A stretch of DNA of 49,512 bases from NCBI GenBank assembly GCA_903918195.1, contig CAIXDS010000226.1, positions 1 to 49,512 on the forward strand, written 5' to 3'. Every line of letters begins with the position of its first letter. Positions within the stretch are counted from its first letter, which is position 1. The notes beneath the pieces were generated by a model, which was not told where the DNA came from, did not search any database, and saw only the letters and a program-made list of their open reading frames with translations. The position numbers and the translations under genes were made by a program. This stretch comes from an uncultured Acetobacteraceae bacterium. GTDB taxonomy: Bacteria; Pseudomonadota; Alphaproteobacteria; Acetobacterales; Acetobacteraceae. Below are positions 38,176-46,255 of this stretch, piece after piece.

Positions 38176-38219
38176 AAATGAGGGGATGGGTGAGCATCGA
38201 GGCTGGCGATACGATTTTC

Positions 38220-38587
38220 GCCCCGCGCATGAAGATGCTGCTGCTGCGCGCCTTCGCCCTGGCCCGGCGGCGACACCGTCTGGCCGAGAGCACGTGTCGC
38301 AGCTACCGCCAGCGGCTGGAACGTGACCTCGATGCCATCACGACGCGCATGCCGACAACAACAGTTCCGAACGCGAGCTGCGTTCCACCGCGACTTACCG
38401 CAAGGTTACCGGCGGCTTCCGCTCGGCATGGGGTGCCGATTTCTTCGCGGCCGTCCGCTCCATCATCGGCACCGCTGCACGACAAGGCATCGACGCCTAC
38501 AAGGCCATCATGATGGTCCTACAAGGACAGTCCCCGCTTGCCGCCGCCAGACACAACGCCAGGGGGTTGAGCAGATACGCTCGTTGA
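38220..38587 (+). pseudogene. IS66-type transposase, C-terminal fragment with frameshift
   Basis: Two frames are needed. The first gives ARRRHRLAESTCRSYRQRLE; the second gives HADNNSSERELRSTATYRK, then VTGGFRSAWGADFFAAVRS and GIDAYKAIMMVLQG, stop at 38585-38587. The D-N-N-x-x-E-R-x-L-R motif and the following TYRKVTGG block are the IS66 DDE C-terminus. Internally deleted and out of frame, so inactive. Confidence 0.75.
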
Positions 38588-38678
38588 AACCGACTGGATA
38601 ATATCATCTGCTGGCCGTACGTGCGGTAGCGTTCGCGCGCAGAGGAGATCTCCCGATAAGTCTTCTGTAGCCAGCAAG

Positions 38679-39557
38679 CTAACTCGGAAAATATTTTCCG
38701 ATCTTGTGCCATATTTTATCAACAGAGATCTCTGTGCTGCTCTGGCATATCAAAAAATAACCAGGCTTCTTTCCAGAGAAAGCATCATCCGGGTTCCAGT
38801 TCTCAAACTCATGTGGGCGCCAGACGCTTGGAGAAGAATGAAGCATCATTCCGCCGCATTCCATAAATTGCCAATGGTATTGTGACAATATCCCACAATT
38901 TTCTAAAAAAACGTTATACAGAGTGTACTCTGTCCATGAATTCCCAAGGGGGGCCGCCGACAACATCTCTTTTGATGTCAGATAATTCCACCAGTTTTCT
39001 GCGGACCTCGTGTTTAAGTGGCCGGCAAGGCTTCTGCAAACATCTGTTACCAAGATATTGGGAGTGACGCCAAGCCCCATCTGAGTTTGGGTGGCCTCCA
39101 TGCCGAGCAGCCGGCTTGACGCTAGCCACCAATTCGGATGGCATGTTCGATATTCCCACTGCGATAAAGCGCGCCCACGAGGAAGAAAAATTTCTCTCGA
39201 TATTTCCTTGCAGCAAATGACATCGGGATCGAGCGTAATAAAAAACTTACTTTCCAGTATATTGAAGGCAGCAAGCTTAAGGATCTGCTGCTTTAGCCAC
39301 CCATTTGCTTGTAGTTTTGTTACCTCTGGAACAACGACGTTCTCATCGACAAAGTGGAGGATCAAATTTTTGTAGCTTGGAATCCTGGACTTTGCTTCGT
39401 CTAACTCCTCTCCCGGAATGCAGATAAAAATCTCAAAAGGCTCTGGGTCTGTCCAGAAAAAAGATATGGAGAACAAGAGAACCTTTGCGCGCTCAATATT
39501 CTGAGTATAGTACCCACCTTTGAATTTTAGCAGAAGTAAACCGCATATATCCTTCAT
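38679..39557 (-). CDS. AT-rich glycosyltransferase-like protein (DUF6492-type)
   Basis: 292 aa. A GT-A-like arrangement: FSISFFWTDPEPFEIFICIP, then GWLKQQILKLAAFNILESKF followed by FITLDPDVICCKEIS, where D-x-D would bind a nucleotide-sugar metal. Resembles DUF6492 proteins found in surface polysaccharide loci. Codon use is clearly more AT-rich than all neighbours, and it sits beside transposase debris, pointing to horizontal transfer. The ATG at 39557 has AGGG about 7 nt upstream; a TTG at 39572 is an alternative. Confidence 0.65.
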   Translation of the reverse strand: MKDICGLLLLKFKGGYYTQNIERAKVLLFSISFFWTDPEPFEIFICIPGEELDEAKSRIPSYKNLILHFVDENVVVPEVTKLQANGWLKQQILKLAAFNILESKFFITLDPDVICCKEISREIFLPRGRALSQWEYRTCHPNWWLASSRLLGMEATQTQMGLGVTPNILVTDVCRSLAGHLNTRSAENWWNYLTSKEMLSAAPLGNSWTEYTLYNVFLENCGILSQYHWQFMECGGMMLHSSPSVWRPHEFENWNPDDAFSGKKPGYFLICQSSTEISVDKIWHKIGKYFPS

Positions 39558-39847
39558 TGTCTGCCCTGGCAAGTAGCTTCGTTCAAGGAGACTTCACTGC
39601 CAACACAAAACGTCACAGATTCGTCCCGGGATCGCAGGTTTGGAGCGCTCGCAGGTTGCGGAAAAAGAGCTACACTGGCGCGGTGCGGGCGCGCGCGGAA
39701 TCTTGATTCGAGGACGCCACACGCAGCGCACGGACGTCCCGCTGAGCCGCGGCGCTCGATTCGTTTTCGCCAGACGTTACAACTACGCGCGAACCCGACC
39801 GACTTTTGCCGCGGCCCGCTAAGCAGCTTCCAACTCCCTCCCCCCCG
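39558..39847. other. Intergenic region, no feature seen
   Basis: About 290 bp between the foreign glycosyltransferase-like gene and the isomerase gene. It should contain the promoter of the former on the minus strand. Composition switches here from AT-rich back to GC-rich, near 39600, which probably marks the edge of the acquired segment. Confidence 0.4.
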
Positions 39848-40411
39848 TCATGCCACGGCATATTCCGCCCGCCCCACCAGCATGTCCACCACCGTCGTCA
39901 GCCAGATCATATGCACGCACTCCACAACATTGTAGGCGCGCGAGTCGATCCAGAATGCGATATCGGACAACCCGCGTAGCGGGTTATCCGCCGCACTAGC
40001 GGTGAAACTCACCACTGTCAAGCCACGTCCGCGCGCATAAATCGCCGCCGCCACCGCATTGGGTGAACGGCCGGAAACCGAGATCAGCACCAACACGTCC
40101 CCCGGATCAGCGTAGAACTCCACCGCTTTAGCAATGAAATTCTCATAGCCGAAATCGTTTGACAAACACGTAATCAGATTCGGCTCGTTGAAGTCGATCG
40201 CCCGCACCCGGCCCTGCTTGGTGAAATCCACCGCGCCATGCGATGCGATGGAGGCGCTGGCGCCGTTTCCGGCAAACATCAGTTTCCGCCCAGCCTCCCG
40301 CGTTCGCACAGCAAGGTCATAGAAAGCTACGAGGTTCGTCCGCGCATCAGCCGTGGCAAGGGCGCTCGTGTAGAGACTGAAATGGTTTTGTAGCCAGCCG
40401 TCCCAGGCCAT
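39848..40411 (-). CDS. gmhA: SIS-domain phosphoheptose isomerase-like protein
   Basis: 187 aa. SIS fold with FAGNGASASIASHGAVDFTK, LSNDFGYENFIAKAVEF, VLISVSGRSPNAVAAA and a C-terminal ECVHMIWLTTVVDML, the pattern of sedoheptulose-7-phosphate isomerase, first step of ADP-heptose synthesis for surface glycans. The ATG at 40411 has GGGAG 6 nt upstream and gives the usual N-terminus. It is divergent from the GH5 gene. It could also be a paralogue used for a capsule or S-layer heptose. Confidence 0.75.
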   Translation of the reverse strand: MAWDGWLQNHFSLYTSALATADARTNLVAFYDLAVRTREAGRKLMFAGNGASASIASHGAVDFTKQGRVRAIDFNEPNLITCLSNDFGYENFIAKAVEFYADPGDVLVLISVSGRSPNAVAAAIYARGRGLTVVSFTASAADNPLRGLSDIAFWIDSRAYNVVECVHMIWLTTVVDMLVGRAEYAVA

Positions 40412-40586
40412 GAAAGCTCCCGTCCGAGTTGCGAAGTGTTTCACGCTGTTCAGGCTATGATAGCATTCGTGATCGCAAGGGCAAAAGGACTCTTCCGTTC
40501 CCGCCTCGCAATCGCGACGATGCATCCAGGCGCCTGTGCCGCGCTATGCGGGAGCCGTTCGAATTGACGCAAAGGGGAGCCGGTTC

Positions 40587-42158
40587 ATGAATGCGGCGAG
40601 TCGGTTGAGCAGCCGTCGTGGGCTGCTTCGCGCGGCCGGCCTTGCGGGGGCGGCGTTGGCCGCCAAGCCTTTGCGGGCGGCCGCCGGGCCGGCTCCGGTC
40701 ACCTATCGGCGGTTGCCCCGTTGGCGCGGCTTCAATCTGCCAGACAAAATTTATGTGTCGCACAATAAGCCTTTCCAGGAATCGGACTTTGATTTGATCG
40801 CCGAATGGGGTTTTGATTTTGTCCGTCTGCCACTGGACTATCAAAATTGGACACCGCAACCCGACCGCTTCAGCGAGACAGATCTGCGGGAGATCGACCA
40901 GGCGGTGGCCTGGGGACAGGCGCGCGGCATCCATGTCGATCTTTGTCTGCACCGCGCCCCAGGATTCTCGGTCGTGGGTCGGATCGACGCACTCAATCTC
41001 TGGGGCGAGGGACCGGATGGCGACGAGGCGCGGCGGCAGTTTGAGGCGCAGTGGCGCATGCTCGCCGAACGCTATCGGGGCATTCCTTCGACCTGCCTTT
41101 CCTTCAACCTGGTCAACGAGCCTCCCACCATGTCCGGCGACCTCTACCGGCGTTGCGTTGGCCCGGCCATCGCCGCGGTCCACGAATCCGACCCGGACCG
41201 GCTGGTCATCGCCGACGGGGTGTCTGGGAACAGCTTCTGCATGCTGCCCGTTCCCGAACTTATCCCGCTCGGCGTGGCACAAAGCTTACATGCCTATTTC
41301 CCCAAACGCGTGACGCACTTTCGTGCGGGATGGGAGGCCGACGATGACCATACGTCGGCGCCGGCATGGCCCGCGCCTAATCCTATGAATGGCTATCTGT
41401 TCGGTGCCGGCAAGCGGCAATGGAATACGCCGCTGGTCATCAGCGGCGCGTTCCGTCGGGAAAGCGAGATGCAGATCGAGGTGGAGCTCGTCTCGGCATT
41501 CGATCATCTTGTCGTTGAGGCCGACGGCAGTGTTATTTTTGACCAGATTCTCAAGGCGGACCGAACTGGCGAAGGCAACTGGAAGCGATCCCGGCATTTC
41601 GGGCCGGAAGGTGCCGGCTGGTACCACGCCATCTATGATCGCCCCTTCGTCGCCACAGTCCCTGCCGGCACCAGGCAGCTGACGATCGGGGTCCGGGACG
41701 GGGACTGGATGACCTTTTCGGCCCTGCGCTTTCGACCGTCGCCGATTGACGGGGCGGACCAGTTCGAAATCGTTCCCGGGCTCATGGAGTACGGTCGCGC
41801 TCAGCAGGTATTTTCGCTGGACCCGAATGGGCAGTTGCGTCCCCTTTCGGGGCCGCCGACCTACGGCCGCGAAAATCTCTGGCAGGACGAGATCGAGCCA
41901 TGGGCGCGCTTCGCCGACAGTCAGATCGGAGTCCATGTCGGAGAATTCGGCTGCAATAACAAGACTCCCCATGACGTCGCTCTGGCCTGGACAAAAGACA
42001 ATCTTGAGGAATTCAGAAGGGCAGGGTTTGGTTGGGCGCTGTGGAACCTCCGTGGCGGATACGGTATTCTGGACAGTCAGCGGCGGGACGTCACCTACGA
42101 AGACTATCGCGGGCATAAGCTTGACCGGCGAATGCTGGAAGTGCTGCGGTCAGGTTGA
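40587..42158 (+). CDS. Tat-exported GH5-family glycoside hydrolase with inserted beta domain
   Basis: 523 aa. Twin-arginine signal SRRGLLRAAGLAGAALAAKPLRA (Arg10-Arg11). TIM-barrel GH5 features: FDFVRLPLDYQNW, acid/base Glu178 in FNLVNEPPT, HAYFP, and nucleophile Glu453 in VHVGEFGCNN, then GWALWNLRG. Between about 265 and 385 lies an extra beta-rich segment (LVISGAFRRESEMQIEVELV.. to MTFSALRFRP) resembling a carbohydrate-binding module inserted in the barrel. ATG at 40587 has GGGGAG about 8 nt upstream. Expected to cut a beta-glucan or related exopolysaccharide in the periplasm; the substrate is not evident. Confidence 0.8.
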   Translation: MNAASRLSSRRGLLRAAGLAGAALAAKPLRAAAGPAPVTYRRLPRWRGFNLPDKIYVSHNKPFQESDFDLIAEWGFDFVRLPLDYQNWTPQPDRFSETDLREIDQAVAWGQARGIHVDLCLHRAPGFSVVGRIDALNLWGEGPDGDEARRQFEAQWRMLAERYRGIPSTCLSFNLVNEPPTMSGDLYRRCVGPAIAAVHESDPDRLVIADGVSGNSFCMLPVPELIPLGVAQSLHAYFPKRVTHFRAGWEADDDHTSAPAWPAPNPMNGYLFGAGKRQWNTPLVISGAFRRESEMQIEVELVSAFDHLVVEADGSVIFDQILKADRTGEGNWKRSRHFGPEGAGWYHAIYDRPFVATVPAGTRQLTIGVRDGDWMTFSALRFRPSPIDGADQFEIVPGLMEYGRAQQVFSLDPNGQLRPLSGPPTYGRENLWQDEIEPWARFADSQIGVHVGEFGCNNKTPHDVALAWTKDNLEEFRRAGFGWALWNLRGGYGILDSQRRDVTYEDYRGHKLDRRMLEVLRSG

Positions 42159-42712
42159 ATCATCATCCGGCCGATGGTGGGCCGGCGCGACGGTCCGTCT
42201 GGACGCAGGGAATTCGGACGGGCGCCCAAAGGTACTGAGGCGGCGGCCGATGGCCAGGTGCTCCACCATCCGTCCGCCCCGTGAACACCCGGCCGCCAGA
42301 AGGCGGCCTCCATCTGTCCCGGCATCGCGGCGCCCGGCGTGCATATTGATGGCGCAACGATGCCTGATCATTTTTAGCGTCAGCCGGCTATTTTGGTACG
42401 GAACAAAGCGGCGAAACGATCGCGCTCCGCGCGGCGGGCACGGGGCAGCCCATGCGGGGCGACCGTTCCTCTATCGAGTGTTAATTTGCGAAGATTCGTT
42501 AACGAAAGTCTTTACAGGGCGGCGCTCCTTCTGCGATAACAACATCAGTGCAGGCTTGGCCCTGACGCTGCCCAGTGGGATGGCGCGCAGCGTCGGGGTG
42601 ACATGGTAGCGCAACAACAGAGCTGGCGGGACGGTCGGAATCTTCCCGGCGAAATCAATCATCTGACCACGGTCGCGCGGCCGTCGGGTCGGGCATCGAG
42701 AGGGCGCGTGAT
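42159..42712. other. Non-coding stretch upstream of Hint-protein gene
   Basis: About 550 bp with no convincing gene. A perfect hairpin GGCCGCC-AGAA-GGCGGCC lies at 42291-42308. A locally AT-rich patch at about 42475-42525 (TTAATTTGCG..TTCGTTAACGAAAG) is the most likely promoter area for the downstream gene. Confidence 0.4.
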
Positions 42713-44389
42713 ATGACAGTAACCGTAACCGTTCAGTCCGTAACCACCAGCAACACCACCAGCACCGGCGCGAATCTGGATGCCGGCGAGACGGTCACCA
42801 TCACGCTGGCCGCACCTGGCGGGGTGCCGGTTAGCGGCAAGATGGTGCTGAACCTGAACGACGGCGGCACGGCAACCTTTGACGCCAGCAAAAGCACATA
42901 TGACGCCGCCACGAAAACATACACCACTCTGGTGTTCGACTACACGGTCGGCGCCAACCAGAATACCAGCGACCTTGCCGTCACGGGCGTGACCCTCGGC
43001 AACAATTGGTTCACGAATGCGGATTTCAGCAAGGTGATCGGGCCGCTGGATGTGCCGGTGGGCACTCCGGCGAGCCCGGCGCCGATCCAGGTGGACACAA
43101 CGGCGCCGACGATCACCAGCATCACGGCAACGACGTCGTCCGGTAGCCTGGACCTGAATGCCGGCAAGGTCGTCACCATCACCGTGCACTTCAGCGAGGC
43201 GGTGAATGTGACACCAGGTACGGTGTTGCCGACCATTGCGCTGAACAACGGCGGCACGGCCACCTATGTGAGCGGCTCCGGCTCCGACGCGCTGGTGTTC
43301 ACCTACACGGTCGGGGCACGTGATACGAACACCTCGACGCTGGCGACGACCGCGGCGGGGATCAATCTTGCCGCCGGTAGTGGGTCGACCATCAAGGACG
43401 CGGCCGGCAACAGCGCGGTCGTCACAGGCGCCAACAAGATCACGTTGAAGGCCGGCGGGAGCAACATCGGCATCGACACCACGACGCCGGCGATTGTGAT
43501 CAAAAACGGAAAGCAGGACATTAGCTTTTCGCCAAGCGGCACCAAAGAGGGCCCTAGCACGACGATCACCGTCGCGGTGCATCTGAACGAGACGGTGACC
43601 GTGACCGGCACGCCGGAGATCACGCTCAGCAATGGCGCGGTTGCAAACTATGTGGGCGGCAGCGGCAGCGACATCCTGCTGTTTACCTACGTCAGTTCGT
43701 CCGCCAAGGACCAGACGTGGGTCGCGAACAACACCGTCACCGTGACGCAGTTCGACCTGCCCGGTGGTGCGTCGATCACCGACGGTGGCGGCAACGCCAT
43801 CCCCTGCTTCATGCCGGGAACGCTGGTGCGTACCCCGGACGGGGAGCGGGCGGTGGAGTCGCTTGCCATCGGTGACCTGGTGCTCACCGCCGAAGGCGAG
43901 GCGAAGCCGGTGGTGTGGATCGGCCGCGCGACCGTGTCCCGCGTCTTCGCCGACCCGCTGCGCGTGCTGCCGATCCGCATTGCCGCCGGCGCGCTGGGCG
44001 AGAACCTGCCGGTGCGCGACCTGCTGCTCTCCCCCGACCACGCCCTGCTGGTCGATGGCGTGCTGATCCAGGCCGGCGCGCTGGTCAACGGCACCACCAT
44101 CCGGCGCGACAGCGACGTGCCGACCGTCTTCACGTACTACCACGTGGAGCTGGCCGATCACGCGCTGATCCTGACCGAGGGCGTGCCGGCCGAAACCTTC
44201 GTGGACAACGTGGACCGCATGGTGTTCGACAACTGGGATGAGCACCTCGCGCTCTACCCGCAGGGCCTTGCCATCGACGAACTGCCGCTGCCGCGCGCCA
44301 AGTCCCACCGGCAGGTGCCGATGGCGATCCGCGCACGCCTGGCCGACCGCGCGGCCGCGCTGGTGGGTACGGAAGTCGCGGCCGCCTGA
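42713..44389 (+). CDS. Surface protein with Ig-like repeats and C-terminal Hint domain
   Basis: 558 aa, no classical signal peptide. Residues 1-350 contain three bacterial Ig-like/cadherin-type beta repeats rich in Thr, with recurring LDAGETVTITL / LNAGKVVTITV and GGTATF/GGTATYVSGSGSDALVFTYTVG units. Residues 364-500 form a Hint (hedgehog/intein) domain: nucleophile Cys365 in CFMPGTLVRTPDGERAVESL, then DLLLSPDHALLVDGVLIQAG. Such proteins are frequent in Acetobacteraceae and Rhodobacterales next to RTX-type proteins and are thought to self-process and leave by type I secretion. Strong terminator follows. Confidence 0.85.
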   Translation: MTVTVTVQSVTTSNTTSTGANLDAGETVTITLAAPGGVPVSGKMVLNLNDGGTATFDASKSTYDAATKTYTTLVFDYTVGANQNTSDLAVTGVTLGNNWFTNADFSKVIGPLDVPVGTPASPAPIQVDTTAPTITSITATTSSGSLDLNAGKVVTITVHFSEAVNVTPGTVLPTIALNNGGTATYVSGSGSDALVFTYTVGARDTNTSTLATTAAGINLAAGSGSTIKDAAGNSAVVTGANKITLKAGGSNIGIDTTTPAIVIKNGKQDISFSPSGTKEGPSTTITVAVHLNETVTVTGTPEITLSNGAVANYVGGSGSDILLFTYVSSSAKDQTWVANNTVTVTQFDLPGGASITDGGGNAIPCFMPGTLVRTPDGERAVESLAIGDLVLTAEGEAKPVVWIGRATVSRVFADPLRVLPIRIAAGALGENLPVRDLLLSPDHALLVDGVLIQAGALVNGTTIRRDSDVPTVFTYYHVELADHALILTEGVPAETFVDNVDRMVFDNWDEHLALYPQGLAIDELPLPRAKSHRQVPMAIRARLADRAAALVGTEVAAA

Positions 44390-44412
44390 CGCCGCCGCAC
44401 ACAACACCGTTG

Positions 44413-44446
44413 GCCCGGCGCACCGTTGGTGCGCCGGGCTTTTTTT
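44413..44446 (+). terminator. Strong rho-independent terminator
   Basis: Perfect 12-bp stem GCCCGGCGCACC / GGTGCGCCGGGC with a 3-nt loop, followed by seven T. It ends the Hint-protein transcript. Confidence 0.92.
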
Positions 44447-44862
44447 GCCCGCGCGCATCGAAGTGGTTGGTATCCGTTGCCCGGCTTAACGACCTGGATT
44501 GGACAGTTCAACCGGTCCACACGCCTGGGCGTGCATAACTCTTTATACTGGTAGAATTATTGAGCACGGACAACCACGCCTGGCTGCGGGCGATATCCTG
44601 GGCTTTCTGCGGCCCGCGCGCGGATCGATCCCGTGCCGTTCCATTTTTGCCTGACCATTCTCGCCAATGCGGGCGGGGCGTCTCGTTTTTTGTTATTGGC
44701 CAGCAATTTTTATCGGCCGGCCGCCGCGGGCGCGGCGTCAGGGGCGAAGGTTGCGGCATCGCAAAACCTCTCGTTACGCGAATTTGTAGCTTGCAGGCCG
44801 AACGGTTAACATGTTAACCATTCTCTAACGTTTCCTTATCATGTTGGTGGGCCCCAAACCCG
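44447..44862. other. Regulatory intergenic region
   Basis: About 415 bp with no credible gene, less GC-rich than the surroundings. It includes a small hairpin CACGCCTGGGCGTG (44519-44532) and ends with the palindrome and promoter listed separately. Confidence 0.5.
44804..44842 (+). promoter_or_regulatory. Promoter overlapped by a perfect 16-bp palindrome
   Basis: GGTTAACATGTTAACC (44804-44819) is a perfect palindrome. Its right end supplies a -35-like TTAACC (44814-44819), followed by 17 nt and TATCAT (44837-44842). A protein bound there would block the promoter of the RTX-like gene, so repression is the likely mode. Confidence 0.55.
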
Positions 44863-46197
44863 ATGTCAGACCAGGTAACGCTCCACGGAGCCGCGAAAGC
44901 CATTTACATCGACACGGCAACCCCAGCACAAACGGTCCCTGGAGGACCGGTTAATTCATACACCAACGCAGACCTCGCCAACTCGTTGCTGGCATCTGCG
45001 AATGCTGGTCTTGCTGGCGCCCCTGGCAGTACTCCGATTGTTTTGTACACACCCAACACCGCCAGCCAAGTTGCAAATGCCGCCAATACGGCTCTCGAAC
45101 TCACCGGCGGCCGTTCCGCGGTAAGTGTCACGGCTCTCGCCAGCACCGGCGTCATATTCGATGCTTCCGCCAACACAGATACGATTTCCGGCGGCACTGC
45201 CAGCAGCCAGATTTTCGTGGGCGGAAAGGTTAGTTCTGGGGGTGGCCTCGTAGGCGGCAACTTCGTCTACTATACCAATCATGGAGCCGGGACGGTCGTT
45301 GCCGGCACCGGCAACGATACCATCTACAGCTACGGCAACCACCTTATCCAACTCAGCGGCGGCAACTCCTCGATCGTCTCGTCGGCGGGCAACGACACGA
45401 TCAATCTGGGGCTGGGCAACGACACGGTCAGCCTGACCGGCGGGGTCACCGCCGCCGACGTGGTGAATGCCACCGTCGTCGGTCTCGGGGCCGACACAAT
45501 CAACCTCTACTCGGCAGGCGCCGGCGCCGTCGTTAATCAGCTCGGCAACACCAATCTGGACCTGATCGTTCGCGGTGGTCCCGCAACGGTGAATGGCGGA
45601 ACCGGGTCCACCACCGTGGATGCCTCTGGCAGCAGCGGCGGGTTCTATCAGGCCGGCGCGGGCGGCGGCAGCCTGCTGATCGGCGGCACCGGGTCCACCA
45701 CCCTGTTCGGCGGCGGCGACGGCGACAGGCTCGTTGCGACCGGCGGCACCAGCTACCTCGCGTCGTTCGGCGACTCTGCCGGAGACAACAACTCGCTGGT
45801 CGGCGCGGCGTCCGGCTCCACCACCCTGGTCGGCGGCGGCGACGGCGACACTCTCGTTGCGAACAACGCCGCGACCGATCTCGTCGCCACCACGGTCGCC
45901 GGCAGTCAGGGCAGCGAGACGCTGGTCGGCTTCAGCGGAGGCGGCAACACATTTACCTTCGAAGACCTCGGCAGTGGGGCCCCCGGCGAGAACGTGATCG
46001 TGTCCGACTTCACGGTCGGCAATGACACCATCGCCCTGCAAGGATTTACCGCGGGCGAGGCCGCGAATGCGCTTGCGGGGGCGACAACGATCGCGGGCGC
46101 GGGCGGGACGATTACCGAAACGATCCACCTGTCGGACAATACGACGGTGACCTTCACGAACATCAACGGTCCGTTGACCGGCAACAACTTCAGCTAA
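44863..46197 (+). CDS. RTX-like beta-roll secreted protein
   Basis: 444 aa, no N-terminal signal peptide. Gly/Asn/Asp-rich repeats such as GTGNDTIYSYG, SAGNDTINLGLGNDTVSL, GGTGSTTLFGGGDGDRLVA and GGGDGDTLVANN are degenerate Ca-binding nonapeptides (GGxGxDxUx). The C-terminal part (VIVSDFTVGNDTIALQGF) matches the end domain of haemolysin-type proteins exported by type I systems. Likely a surface-layer or matrix protein. No ABC exporter gene is in the window. It follows the Hint protein, a common pairing. Confidence 0.75.
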   Translation: MSDQVTLHGAAKAIYIDTATPAQTVPGGPVNSYTNADLANSLLASANAGLAGAPGSTPIVLYTPNTASQVANAANTALELTGGRSAVSVTALASTGVIFDASANTDTISGGTASSQIFVGGKVSSGGGLVGGNFVYYTNHGAGTVVAGTGNDTIYSYGNHLIQLSGGNSSIVSSAGNDTINLGLGNDTVSLTGGVTAADVVNATVVGLGADTINLYSAGAGAVVNQLGNTNLDLIVRGGPATVNGGTGSTTVDASGSSGGFYQAGAGGGSLLIGGTGSTTLFGGGDGDRLVATGGTSYLASFGDSAGDNNSLVGAASGSTTLVGGGDGDTLVANNAATDLVATTVAGSQGSETLVGFSGGGNTFTFEDLGSGAPGENVIVSDFTVGNDTIALQGFTAGEAANALAGATTIAGAGGTITETIHLSDNTTVTFTNINGPLTGNNFS

Positions 46198-46205
46198 TCG
46201 CGCGC

Positions 46206-46241
46206 TCCCGGGCGGGCTTGCCTGCAAGAGCCCGCCCGGGA
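46206..46241. terminator. Hairpin after RTX-like gene
   Basis: Perfect 13-bp stem TCCCGGGCGGGCT / AGCCCGCCCGGGA with a 10-nt loop, no T-tract. It lies 9 nt after the stop codon. Confidence 0.6.
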
Positions 46242-46255
46242 TATCCACCCGGTCC

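Noticed and set aside
38684..38701. 18-bp palindrome TCGGAAAATATTTTCCGA at the end of the AT-rich gene
   Set aside because: It lies within the last codons and the stop region. It may be a weak terminator, but there is no T-tract or context to support a regulatory site.
39640..39822. 60-residue open frame in the gap before the isomerase gene
   Set aside because: Arg/Ala-rich composition, no good ribosome site and no recognisable motif; treated as chance.
41746..42609. Open frame overlapping the end of the GH5 gene and running into the gap
   Set aside because: It is out of frame with GH5 over a clearly coding region, and its downstream part shows no protein-like pattern.
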